Positions 17,303 through 25,275 of a stretch of DNA of 52,685 nucleotides are shown here, in pieces. Position 1 is the stretch's first letter; each line of letters opens with the position of its first letter. A program made the translations under genes and the position numbers. Location: positions 1 to 52,685 of the forward strand of contig CAJBDJ010000029.1 in the NCBI GenBank assembly GCA_903951825.1, in the 5' to 3' direction. Source of the DNA: an uncultured Pseudomonadota bacterium. Its GTDB lineage: Bacteria; Pseudomonadota; Gammaproteobacteria; Burkholderiales; Rhodocyclaceae. Under the pieces are notes generated by a model. That model saw only the letters and a program-made list of their open reading frames with translations, had not been told where the DNA came from and did no database searches.

Positions 17303-18242
17303 TTTGCTGAACCGGGTCGGCGCCTTCGTCGCCGCCCGTACGTCCGAGGACGAGCCGCTGCTGGTCGGGCTCTCCGGTGGCTGCGATTCCGTGGTTTTGC
17401 TGCACCTGCTCACCAGCCTTGGGCTCGGTTCAAGGCTTTCGGCAATTCACGTGCATCATGGCCTGTCGCCGAACGCCGATCTTTGGGCAAATTTTTGTCG
17501 CCGTTTCTGCCAGCAACTCGATGTGCCGCTGCAGGTGATGAACGTTGCGGTCGATCGGGATTCCGGGCAAGGCATCGAGGCAGCGGCGCGTCATGCCCGC
17601 TACACGGCATTCTCTGCGGCGGCCGGAAAGGTTATTTTTCTGGCGCACCACCAGGGCGATCAGGCAGAGACCCTGCTTTTCAATTTGCTGCGCGGCAGCG
17701 GCGTAGCCGGTGCGGCAGCGATGCTCGATGAGCGCTTCCATGGCACCCTGCGTATCCTGCGCCCCTTGCTGTCGATGCCACGTGCCACCTTGCTGGCCTA
17801 CGCGGAAGCAAACGGACTTGTCTGGGTTAATGACGAAAGCAACGAGGACAGCGCTTTTTCCCGCAATTTTTTACGGCACGAAGTCTTGAGCATCATCAAT
17901 CGGCGTTTTTCATCCGCCGAACAAAATCTCGCCCAGGCTGCGCGTCATTTCTCTGAAGCGGCGACTTTGCTTGACGAGCTTGCCGAAGCCGACTGGAAAA
18001 TGACGAGCGATGGCGAGGTATTGAATTTAAGCCGATTACGCACCTTGACCACCGCTCGCATCAAGAACTTGCTGCGTTATCGGCTACGCCAGTTGGGATG
18101 GGGAACGCCGGCCACTGTCCGACTCGAGGAGTTTGTCCGACAACTGCAAAGTGCTGGCGCAGACCGTCATCCCGAGCTGAAAATCGGCGCCGGGGTCATT
18201 CGTGCAGGCAAGGGGCGGGTGAGCTGGGTCGCCGATAAATAA
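17271..18242 (+). CDS. tilS: tRNA(Ile)-lysidine synthase, short form
   Basis: 323 residues. The ATP-binding PP-loop is [16 protein letters not shown], followed by [25 protein letters not shown] and [19 protein letters not shown], all TilS signatures. The enzyme converts cytidine 34 of tRNA-Ile(CAU) to lysidine. The middle helical domain is present, but the protein ends about 100 residues before the end of E. coli TilS, so the C-terminal domain appears to be missing. No frameshift is evident at the end, and short natural forms exist (Aquifex). The start inside accA is uncertain; a TTG start about 33 bases downstream is also possible. Confidence 0.92.
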   Translation: MGASRNTLSNDLLNRVGAFVAARTSEDEPLLVGLSGGCDSVVLLHLLTSLGLGSRLSAIHVHHGLSPNADLWANFCRRFCQQLDVPLQVMNVAVDRDSGQGIEAAARHARYTAFSAAAGKVIFLAHHQGDQAETLLFNLLRGSGVAGAAAMLDERFHGTLRILRPLLSMPRATLLAYAEANGLVWVNDESNEDSAFSRNFLRHEVLSIINRRFSSAEQNLAQAARHFSEAATLLDELAEADWKMTSDGEVLNLSRLRTLTTARIKNLLRYRLRQLGWGTPATVRLEEFVRQLQSAGADRHPELKIGAGVIRAGKGRVSWVADK

Positions 18243-18319
18243 CATTCTGCTAGCCGCGACGTTTCGCAGTCAGACCCCATAAGTTACAATCTGAAGATTA
18301 TTTTTTTGCTCAACAGGCC

Positions 18320-19198
18320 ATGATTACCGGATCTATAGTCGCCATTGTTACGCCGATGCACGAGGATGGCAGCCTCGACCTCGATTCACTGCGCAAACTG
18401 GTGGATTTTCACGTTGCTGAAGGTACCGATGCCATTGTTGTTGTCGGAACCTCAGGCGAATCACCAACAGTGAATGTTGATGAACACTGTGAATTGATTC
18501 GCGTCACGGTTGATCACGTTGCCGGCCGCATTCCCGTCATTGCCGGCACCGGGGCAAACTCGACGCGCGAAGCAATCGAGCTGACTGAATTCGCCAAAAA
18601 AGCCGGTGCCGACATGGCGCTGTCGGTTGTTCCCTACTACAACAAGCCAACTCAGGAAGGCCTCTATCGCCACTTCAAGGCGATTGCCGAAGCGGTGGCA
18701 CTACCGGTATTGCTCTACAACGTACCCGGCCGTACGGTGGCCGACCTGTCCAACGACACCATTCTGCGACTGGCGCAGATACCAGGCATCGTCGGGGTCA
18801 AGGATGCGACCGGTAATCTTGATCGCGCCAGTGACCTGATTGCTCGTGCACCGAAGAATTTTGCTCTTTACAGTGGCGATGATATGACTTGCGTTGCTTC
18901 CATCCTGCTCGGCTTCCACGGCAACATCTCAGTCACCGCCAACGTCGCCCCGCGCCTCATGCACGAGATGTGCGTCGCAGCGGCGAACGGCGATGTTGCC
19001 AGAGCGCGCGACATTCATTTCAGGCTGCTCGGCTTGCATCGCGACCTGTTTTGCGAGGCCAATCCGATCCCGGTCAAATGGGCAGTTCAGCAATTGGGTT
19101 TGATCCCGGGAGGCATTCGCCTGCCGCTAACCCCGTTATCCGAGACCAACCGCCCACGGGTTCATCTTGCAATGCAGCAAGCCGGCCTGATGGCCTGA
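18320..19198 (+). CDS. dapA: 4-hydroxy-tetrahydrodipicolinate synthase
   Basis: 292 residues, exactly the family size. DapA condenses pyruvate with aspartate semialdehyde in the lysine/diaminopimelate pathway. The Schiff-base lysine is K161 in [12 protein letters not shown]. Other catalytic residues are T44 and S45 in VGTSGE, Y107 in PYYNKP, Y133 in LLYNVPGRT and R138. bamC follows 10 bp downstream, the same arrangement as in E. coli, so they are likely one operon. Confidence 0.97.
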   Translation: MITGSIVAIVTPMHEDGSLDLDSLRKLVDFHVAEGTDAIVVVGTSGESPTVNVDEHCELIRVTVDHVAGRIPVIAGTGANSTREAIELTEFAKKAGADMALSVVPYYNKPTQEGLYRHFKAIAEAVALPVLLYNVPGRTVADLSNDTILRLAQIPGIVGVKDATGNLDRASDLIARAPKNFALYSGDDMTCVASILLGFHGNISVTANVAPRLMHEMCVAAANGDVARARDIHFRLLGLHRDLFCEANPIPVKWAVQQLGLIPGGIRLPLTPLSETNRPRVHLAMQQAGLMA

Positions 19199-19208
19199 CG
19201 GAGTGATC

Positions 19209-20336
19209 ATGAATCATCGGTTTTCCCGCCTTACCCTGGCTTTGCTGGCAATCTTTACGACTGGTTGTACCGTTTTCCCTGAGTCCCCAAAGATTGAATA
19301 CAAGTCGGCTTCGGCTAAAGTTCCCACCCTTGAAGTACCGCCTGATCTCTCGCAGATCGCCAAGGATGATCGTTTTGCGGTACCTGATGCAGCCGGCAAA
19401 GGATCGGCAACCTTTTCGTCCTACACTGCCGATCGCTCCCTTTCAGCGCAGGCTCAAAATTCTGCCGTCTTGCCGCAAGTAGACAAGGTTCGCGTTGAGC
19501 GATCTGGCAATCAGCGCTGGCTGGTTGTGGCACTACCGGCCGACCAGCTGTGGGACACGGTCAAGGATTTTTGGCAGGAAACCGGTTTCATCGTCAATAT
19601 CGAGCGCCCTGATGCAGGCGTAATGGAGACCGATTGGGCAGAAAATCGCGCCAAGATTGGCGGCGACATTATTCGCAACACGATCGGTAAATTGCTTGAT
19701 TCGCTCTATTCGACGGGTGAACGTGACAAATTCCGCACGCGTTTTGAACAAGGTGCCGAACCCGGTACCACCGATATATTCATCAGCCACCGTGGCATGG
19801 AAGAGGTTTTTACTTCTTCGGCAAAAGAGGAAACGCGCTGGCAACCGCGTCCGCCCGACCCAGAACTTGAGGCAGAAATGCTGCGTCGCCTGATGGTACG
19901 CATGGGCAGCGAGGAGAAACGTGCTTCAGCGGCGGTTGTTGCGGCCAAAGCTGAGCCACGCGCCAAGCTGCTCAATGCCAATGACGGTTCAGGAACACTT
20001 GAGGTGCTTGAGCGCTTCGATAGGGCATGGCGCCGTGTTGGTCTGGCGCTCGACCGTGTTGGCTTCACCGTCGAGGATCGCGATCGTTCTAAGGGTCTTT
20101 ATTTTGTTCGCTACGTCGACCCCGAAGCAGATTCCGCCAAAAAAGACAGCAACATGATGTCAAAATTGGCCTTCTGGAAAAAGTCTGACAGTACCGATGC
20201 CAAGGTTCAGTACCGTATCTACCTTCTGGACAGTGGTAACCGAACGGTCGTTCAAGTGTTGTCGAGTGAAGGTGGGGTCGACAAATCAGAAACCTCGAAA
20301 AAAATCCTCACGTTGCTGTACGACCAGTTGCAGTAA
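19209..20336 (+). CDS. bamC: outer membrane protein assembly lipoprotein BamC
   Basis: 375 residues. A lipoprotein signal ends at a cysteine in IFTTGCTVF near residue 20. The N-terminal unstructured region with VPPDLSQI binds BamD in the family, and two helix-grip domains follow, as in NlpB/BamC. It is an accessory part of the BAM complex that inserts beta-barrel proteins. GGAG lies six bases before the ATG at 19209; a GTG six bases upstream is the alternative. A terminator follows at 20354-20376. Confidence 0.88.
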   Translation: MNHRFSRLTLALLAIFTTGCTVFPESPKIEYKSASAKVPTLEVPPDLSQIAKDDRFAVPDAAGKGSATFSSYTADRSLSAQAQNSAVLPQVDKVRVERSGNQRWLVVALPADQLWDTVKDFWQETGFIVNIERPDAGVMETDWAENRAKIGGDIIRNTIGKLLDSLYSTGERDKFRTRFEQGAEPGTTDIFISHRGMEEVFTSSAKEETRWQPRPPDPELEAEMLRRLMVRMGSEEKRASAAVVAAKAEPRAKLLNANDGSGTLEVLERFDRAWRRVGLALDRVGFTVEDRDRSKGLYFVRYVDPEADSAKKDSNMMSKLAFWKKSDSTDAKVQYRIYLLDSGNRTVVQVLSSEGGVDKSETSKKILTLLYDQLQ

Positions 20337-20353
20337 TTTCGATAATCACGAAA

Positions 20354-20376
20354 AGGCTCCTGAGGGAGTCTTTTTT
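20354..20376 (+). terminator. terminator after bamC
   Basis: AGGCTCC and GGAGTCT pair (one G-U) around a four-base loop, followed directly by TTTTTT, 17 bp after the bamC stop. Confidence 0.82.
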
Positions 20377-20393
20377 ACGTCAAAAACAGGATG

Positions 20394-20420
20394 AAAAAAA
20401 GCGGGGCATATGCCCCGCTT
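20394..20420 (-). terminator. terminator of the Ala/Pro lipoprotein gene
   Basis: GCGGGGCATATGCCCCGC is a perfect palindrome. On the minus strand it is followed by seven T, 19 bp after the lipoprotein stop. It also closes the convergent pair with bamC. Confidence 0.85.
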
Positions 20421-20438
20421 TCCATGAAGAAATAAGGA

Positions 20439-20678
20439 TTATTTCTTTTCTTCGGCCGGTTTGGCAGCCTCAGCCGGAGCCGGAGCGGCAACCGGTGCAG
20501 CTTCAGCTGGAGCCGGAGCCGGAGCGGCAACCGGTGCAGCTTCAGCCGGAGCCGGAGCGGCAACCGGTGCCGGTGCAGCAACCGGCGCTGGAGCGGCAGG
20601 AGCCGGCGCTTCCGGAGCTTTACCGCAGGCAGACAGGGCGGCAGCGAGCAGGGCGGCTAAGAAGATTGACTTGTTCAT
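20439..20678 (-). CDS. small Ala/Pro-repeat lipoprotein
   Basis: 79 residues. A lipoprotein signal (MNKSIFLAALLAAALSAC) has a classic lipobox ending at C18. The mature part is almost wholly imperfect repeats of APAEAAPVA and APVAAPAP, ending KPAEEKK. Such low-complexity lipoproteins probably act as flexible spacers or are cell-envelope filler; no function is known. The DNA shows tandem repeats of about 30-50 bp between 20470 and 20610. AAGGAAA lies nine bases before the ATG. A strong terminator follows. Confidence 0.8.
   Translation of the reverse strand: MNKSIFLAALLAAALSACGKAPEAPAPAAPAPVAAPAPVAAPAPAEAAPVAAPAPAPAEAAPVAAPAPAEAAKPAEEKK
20470..20612. repeat. imperfect tandem repeats coding the Ala/Pro tract
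   Basis: Units built on GGAGCCGGAGCGGCAACCGG and GGTGCAGCTTCAGC recur at least three times within the lipoprotein gene, in frame. This tract could vary in copy number between strains. Confidence 0.7.
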
Positions 20679-21031
20679 GGGGGGATTTCCTTATCGACAG
20701 GTTGCAGAAGTAAAAAATATAGATTTGGGTTGATCGGTCACTCCAATCAGTTCCTAATTGTATCAATAATTGAGGTTTTTGTTGTGCTGCACAAATCTTT
20801 AGTTCGTTTGTCCATAATCTGATGCGCTCGGCTATCGGCAACTTGAGTATGGAGAAATCTTCAGGTGGACTTTCATCGATCCACATCAAGGGTTGACGGA
20901 CAAAACGCCCGATGGGGTTTATCTCAAAGCAGATGGCGGTGGGGCGCTGATCGTGGATGAGTTTTTGTGCGCCGGAGAAGTCCTGGTGAGTGCTGCATCG
21001 CGCGCATGTCACTGATGATGCCGATTGGTTT
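20679..21031. other. intergenic stretch, no gene recognised
   Basis: About 350 bases between the lipoprotein start and the response regulator stop. The first part is AT-rich and probably holds the lipoprotein promoter. Around 20860-21012 the minus strand reads a short segment with an EAL-domain-like phrase (TAICFEIN), but flanking residues do not match, and no start or ribosome binding site fits. It was not called a gene. Confidence 0.45.
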
Positions 21032-21634
21032 TCAGCTGACGCTCATCACCGCCTTGACCAGTTCGGCGAGGGTGCGCACGGCCATTTTTTCCATCACTCT
21101 GGCGCGGTGGGCTTCGACGGTTTTCATGCTGATATCGAGTTCTTCGGCGATTTGTTTGTTGAGCTTGCCGGCGACGACCAGTTGCATGACGGCGCGCTCG
21201 CGTTGGGTTAGTTGCCCCAGCCGGTGTTCGATTCCGCTGTTGCGCTGCTGGCGGGCGGCGCGTTGGCTGTCCAACTCAAGCGCCCGCTCGATGCGTGAAA
21301 GCAGGTCTTCGTCGCGGAACGGCTTTTCGATGAAATCACAGGCGCCGCGTTGCAGCGCCGCCACCGCCATTGGTACGTCGCCGTGTCCGGTGATGAAAAT
21401 GATCGGCAGCAGTGAGCCGAGAGCGTCGAGTTTTTCATGTAGTTCGAGGCCGCTCATTTCCGGCATCCGGACGTCGAGAATGAGGCAGCCGCGCATGGCG
21501 TCGTGGCGGGCATTCAAAAAAGCGGCGGCGCTTTCGAAGCTGGCTACTTGGTAGCCTTCGCCTTCCAGCAGCCAGGCCATCGAGTCGCGCATGGCTTCGT
21601 CGTCATCGACGACATAAATGGTTTGCTCACTCAT
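21032..21634 (-). CDS. FixJ-family response regulator paired with LrgAB
   Basis: 200 residues. The receiver domain begins IYVVDDDEAMRDSM, carries the phospho-acceptor D54 in CLILDVRMPEM and has FITGHGD and FIEKPF, the last two typical of the FixJ/DctR group. The C-terminal LuxR-type HTH begins LTQRERAVMQLVVAGKLNKQ. The ATG at 21634 overlaps the kinase stop by eight bases and GAGGAAG lies upstream, so the two are translationally coupled. It is the last gene of the operon lrgA-lrgB-kinase-regulator. It most likely activates that operon or carboxylate genes; this is inferred. Confidence 0.9.
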   Translation of the reverse strand: MSEQTIYVVDDDEAMRDSMAWLLEGEGYQVASFESAAAFLNARHDAMRGCLILDVRMPEMSGLELHEKLDALGSLLPIIFITGHGDVPMAVAALQRGACDFIEKPFRDEDLLSRIERALELDSQRAARQQRNSGIEHRLGQLTQRERAVMQLVVAGKLNKQIAEELDISMKTVEAHRARVMEKMAVRTLAELVKAVMSVS

Positions 21635-24014
21635 CATCTTCCTCAATCGGTACGGTGAACCGGAAAACCGAGCCGCCTTCGCGGCGTGCTTCAACCCACA
21701 ATCTACCCTGGTGGAATTCGATCATCGAACGACAAATCGCCAGGCCGATTCCCATGCCTTCGGCCTTGGTGGTGTAGAACGGCACGAAAATCCTTTCTTC
21801 TTCGCCTTCGCTGACACCATGCCCGAGGTCGGCTACTGAAACCTCGACCAGGCGTTCATCGAGGCGCCGGGCGCTGACGCTCAGTTTGCGTCGTTCAAGC
21901 GGGATGCCGTGCATAGCCTCGATACCGTTCTTGATCAAATTCAGCAAGACTTGTTCGATCATGATGCGGTCAACGACGATTTTGGGCAGATTGTCCGGTA
22001 TCTCGATTTGCAGGACGGTGGAGGTGCGCTGCGCCTCGATGTCGGCGAAGGCGCGTGCTTCGTCGATCAGCTCGCCGAGCGGCACGGCTTCGCGCCGCGG
22101 GTCGCTCTTTTTAACCATGTCGCGCATTCGGCGGATGATTTTGCCGGCGCGTTCGGCTTGTTCGCTGGCCTTTTGCATGGCGGCGAGCAGTTCGTCAAAC
22201 TGATAGTTGCCGGATTGCATCCGCTTGACGCAGCCGGCGCAGTAGTTGGCTATCGCCGATAGCGGCTGGTTGAGCTCGTGGGCCAGCGAGGAGGCCATTT
22301 CACCCATGGTGATAAGCCGCGATGTCTGTTCGAGGCGCTTTTGCTGTTGCAGATTGACCTCGTCAATGTGTTTGCGGTCGGTGATGTCGGCGGCGATCTG
22401 GACGCGCACCGTGCGCCCGTCCACCCAGCGGATGGCTCGTTCATGGACGTGGTACCAATGCCCGGAGCGCAGGTGCTGAATCTCGCCATCAAAAATTTCG
22501 CGCGGCAGTTCGTCCGGGTTGAGGCTTGACGGATCAATCGTCACCGCTTCGGGGGGCGGGCGGCAGGCGGCGGTGACCACGGCGGAGTCGCTGCCGACGC
22601 AATCGAAGCCGTAAATTTGCTGGAAGGCGCGGTTGGCAAAGAGGATTTCGCCACTGCCGGCGGCGGCGACATGAACCGCCGTTTCGAGCCCATCGATCAC
22701 CGTTACAAAACGCTCGTGCGCTCGCTCCAGCTCGACGCGCGCCCGTTTGGGCTCGGTGATGTCGTTCATCGAGGCCATCCAGCCGATCTGCTTGCCGGCG
22801 GTGTCGATCAGCGGCGAAAAATAGAGGCGGACGTCGAAGCGCTCGCCGCTCTTGCGCATGATGCGCATCTCGAAGCCGCTGGCCGGGGCGTGTCCGGCGA
22901 GGGCGACATCAATGTTGTTCTGCAGCTTCTTGAATTCTTCCGCCGGCCAGTAAGGGTAGGGCGGGGTGATGCCGACCAGCTCATCTTCATCGAAGCCGGT
23001 CATCTGGCAAAAGGCGGCGTTGACGAAGGTGATGCGACCTTCCATGTCGATGGCGCGCAGCCCGGTGACCAGCGATTGCGCCATGGCCTGGCGAAAGGCA
23101 TAAGCGGCGCGCAAGTGTTCTTCGGTCTCGGCACGGTGGCTGGCGTGGCGGCGGAGCAGTACCAGCGTGATCGAGGCGATCAGGGTCAACACGAGAATCA
23201 GCACCGCTGGCAGGTAGTTGATCCAGGCGCCCTGGTCGCGATAAGCGACGATATTGAGGCCGAGCCGGTTATGCGGCAATTCGAGGCTGATGGTTCCGGA
23301 TATTTTGCGATCGGTCGGGCGTACCGAGCTGTTGTTGAAGACCTCACGGTCGTTGGCGTCGAGCAGCGTCAGGCTGTAGCGGGCGGTGAAATTGGCCGGC
23401 AGGGTCACGCGCAGCAGGGTTTCCAGCGATTGCAGGGCGATGAAGGCGCCGATATCGCTGCTGCCTTGTTGTACCGGGTAAATCAGGTCATTGCGGCGGC
23501 TGCTGGCGGTGTCGCGGTAATCGGGCGAAAAAACCGCGCGGCGAATACGCAGGGCTTCGCGCAGCGCCTCAAGGCGAACACCATCGACTTGTTCGCCGAC
23601 AAAGCTCGCCGTCGCCGTATGGGGCGCTACCCACTCGACCTTGCCCTCGGTGCTGACCCAGATAATCGCGCCGACTTCAGGGTTGTCGCGGACGTAGTGT
23701 TCGGCGCGAACCTGAAAGGATTCGTAGCTGAGCTGGCGAAATTCCTGGGCACGACCGAGTTCGGCAAGAAAATCACGGTGCGCGTAAAGGCGCGATTCGA
23801 TTGTCCGCTCGGCCCAGTGCATGTCACCCTCAAGCGCGGCCAGGGCGGTGCTTTCTTCACGCCACTGCAGCAGCGCGGTGACTATCAGCATGGCAATCGC
23901 AAAAACGCCAATCGCCAGATACGGGGCGATCCACAAACCGGCATGTTGGATCTTGTAGGGAGGCGGGCGAACGAACATGAACGGATTCTTCGCCGGTGGC
24001 ACCTTGGCGACCAT
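21627..24014 (-). CDS. membrane sensor histidine kinase with two PAS domains, LrgAB-linked
   Basis: 795 residues. After a short N-terminal stretch a helix (LAIGVFAIAMLIVTALLQW) enters a periplasmic sensor domain of about 210 residues, then a second helix (LPAVLILVLTLIASITLVLL). Two PAS domains follow, the first with MTGFDEDELVGITPP and GWMASMNDITE, the second with FANRAFQQIYGF. Then come HisKA with H579 in MGEMASSLAHELNQPL and an HATPase domain (LLNLIKNGIEAM, FVPFYTTKAEGMGIGLAI). The architecture matches DctS-type kinases that sense small organic acids, and the second kinase of this window (42679-44646) is alike. It starts six bases after lrgB. Confidence 0.9.
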   Translation of the reverse strand: MVAKVPPAKNPFMFVRPPPYKIQHAGLWIAPYLAIGVFAIAMLIVTALLQWREESTALAALEGDMHWAERTIESRLYAHRDFLAELGRAQEFRQLSYESFQVRAEHYVRDNPEVGAIIWVSTEGKVEWVAPHTATASFVGEQVDGVRLEALREALRIRRAVFSPDYRDTASSRRNDLIYPVQQGSSDIGAFIALQSLETLLRVTLPANFTARYSLTLLDANDREVFNNSSVRPTDRKISGTISLELPHNRLGLNIVAYRDQGAWINYLPAVLILVLTLIASITLVLLRRHASHRAETEEHLRAAYAFRQAMAQSLVTGLRAIDMEGRITFVNAAFCQMTGFDEDELVGITPPYPYWPAEEFKKLQNNIDVALAGHAPASGFEMRIMRKSGERFDVRLYFSPLIDTAGKQIGWMASMNDITEPKRARVELERAHERFVTVIDGLETAVHVAAAGSGEILFANRAFQQIYGFDCVGSDSAVVTAACRPPPEAVTIDPSSLNPDELPREIFDGEIQHLRSGHWYHVHERAIRWVDGRTVRVQIAADITDRKHIDEVNLQQQKRLEQTSRLITMGEMASSLAHELNQPLSAIANYCAGCVKRMQSGNYQFDELLAAMQKASEQAERAGKIIRRMRDMVKKSDPRREAVPLGELIDEARAFADIEAQRTSTVLQIEIPDNLPKIVVDRIMIEQVLLNLIKNGIEAMHGIPLERRKLSVSARRLDERLVEVSVADLGHGVSEGEEERIFVPFYTTKAEGMGIGLAICRSMIEFHQGRLWVEARREGGSVFRFTVPIEEDDE

Positions 24015-24020
24015 AGGTAA

Positions 24021-24749
24021 TTACCCTAAGCGGCCGCTGAGTGTCAGTAACAGCGGCAGCAGCAGGGCGGTCAAGGCACCGTTCAGACCCATCGCCAGCG
24101 CCGCAAATGCGCCACTTTGCTCGCTCACCTGAAACGCCCGCGCCGTGCCGATGCCATGCGAGGCGACGCCCATCGCAAAACCGCGAATCGCCGGGTCGTC
24201 GATGCGCAGCAGGTTGAACACATAACGCCCGCCAACGGCGCCGAGAATGCCGGTGATGATGACCAGCACGGCGGTCAGCGACGGAATGCCGCCAATCCGC
24301 TCGGCGATGCCCATGGCGATCGGCGTGGTGACTGATTTGGGCGCCAGCGAAAGTTGGGTTGGCAGGCTGGCGCCGAACAGTCGGGCGATGGCAATCGCCG
24401 AGAAGGCGGCGGTCAGGCTGCCGGCCAGCAAGCCGGCGAGCACCGGCAGCAGCATTGCCTTGACCCGCTTGAATTGCGCGTAAAGCGGCACGGCCAGGGC
24501 AACCGTGGCCGGGCCGAGGAGAAAATGGACGAACTGCGCGCCATCGAAGTAGGTCGCGTAGCTGGTTCCGGTCAATAGCAACACGGCAACCAGAATCGAC
24601 ACGGCGACAAGTACCGGATTGAGCAGCGGGTTCATTCCCGAGCGCTGGTAAAGCCAGAAGGCAGCCTGGTAGGCGAGCAGCGTGATGGTCAGGCCGAGCA
24701 GCGGGGTGGCCGCAAGATAGACCCAGATTTCACTCAGTTGCGGGGTCAT
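24021..24749 (-). CDS. lrgB: LrgB family membrane protein
   Basis: 242 residues with about seven transmembrane helices. The GVASHGIGTARAFQVSEQSG segment near the C terminus and SVTTPIAMGIAERIGG are hallmarks of LrgB/CidB/YohK. With LrgA it forms a two-subunit membrane system. It was first linked to murein hydrolase control in Staphylococcus, and later shown to carry pyruvate or related compounds in Bacillus (PftAB) and Streptococcus. The ATG overlaps the lrgA stop by four bases (ATGA). Confidence 0.92.
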   Translation of the reverse strand: MTPQLSEIWVYLAATPLLGLTITLLAYQAAFWLYQRSGMNPLLNPVLVAVSILVAVLLLTGTSYATYFDGAQFVHFLLGPATVALAVPLYAQFKRVKAMLLPVLAGLLAGSLTAAFSAIAIARLFGASLPTQLSLAPKSVTTPIAMGIAERIGGIPSLTAVLVIITGILGAVGGRYVFNLLRIDDPAIRGFAMGVASHGIGTARAFQVSEQSGAFAALAMGLNGALTALLLPLLLTLSGRLG

Positions 24750-25108
24750 CGGCGTTCTCCATCAGCGCTTGCCACGGAGCCGTGCAGGCGTTTCATGACC
24801 AGTGCCGTGACTACCAGCGTCGCCAGCGTGCTGAGCAGCACCGAGAGGAGCAGCGGCAGCCATTCATCGGCAACGCGGTGCAGATGCAGCATGACGCCGG
24901 TGCCGGCCGGGACGAACAGCAGCGAGAGATGCTGCAACAGGTTCTGGCTGGTTGTTTGTAAATCCTTGCTGACTTTCCCGCGTATCGTCAGGGCGGTGAA
25001 TAGCAGCAGCATGCCGATCACCGGGCCGGGAACCGGCAGGCTCAAGGCGCGCGCGAGAACTTCGCCGAGTAACTGGAAAATCAGTAATTGGGTCAGGGCT
25101 GCCAGCAT
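24746..25108 (-). CDS. lrgA: LrgA/CidA family membrane protein
   Basis: 120 residues with four transmembrane helices, the size of the LrgA/CidA family. Characteristic is LPVPGPVIGMLLLFTALTIRG and the later LSLLFVPAGTGVMLH. It is the first gene of the operon lrgA-lrgB-kinase-regulator. The start ATG at 25108 lacks a strong ribosome binding site. No binding site for its regulator was recognised in the 170 bp before it, much of which is the 3' region of aceB. Confidence 0.92.
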   Translation of the reverse strand: MLAALTQLLIFQLLGEVLARALSLPVPGPVIGMLLLFTALTIRGKVSKDLQTTSQNLLQHLSLLFVPAGTGVMLHLHRVADEWLPLLLSVLLSTLATLVVTALVMKRLHGSVASADGERR

Positions 25109-25175
25109 GGCTGATCAATCATCCTGGGTTGGGGGGAGCCATCTTACCTGCACCCGTCGGCGCTCGGGCGGCGCC

Positions 25176-25216
25176 AAAAAAGCAGAGCTCCTGCGCGTCA
25201 CGGTCTGGCGCGCAGG
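25176..25216 (-). terminator. probable terminator of aceB
   Basis: On the minus strand, CCTGCGCG (complement of 25209-25216) pairs with CGCGCAGG (complement of 25190-25197) around an 11-base loop. A run of six T follows nine bases on, in the gap between aceB and lrgA. The distance from stem to T run makes it less certain. Confidence 0.5.
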
Positions 25217-25275
25217 ATTCCCGATCTGCCAAGCCAAGGCGCCGGCTTGCCGGCTCCCTGGCGAGGCGGCGGATT

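Noticed and set aside
20620..21012. Minus-strand open frame of 130 codons between the lipoprotein and the response regulator
   Set aside because: It overlaps the lipoprotein gene, lacks a ribosome binding site and holds only one short EAL-like phrase. At best a decayed fragment.
22617..24020. Long plus-strand open frame (467 codons) opposite the LrgAB-linked kinase
   Set aside because: It is fully antisense to a gene with clear kinase domains, shows no domain itself and is explained by GC-biased codon use.
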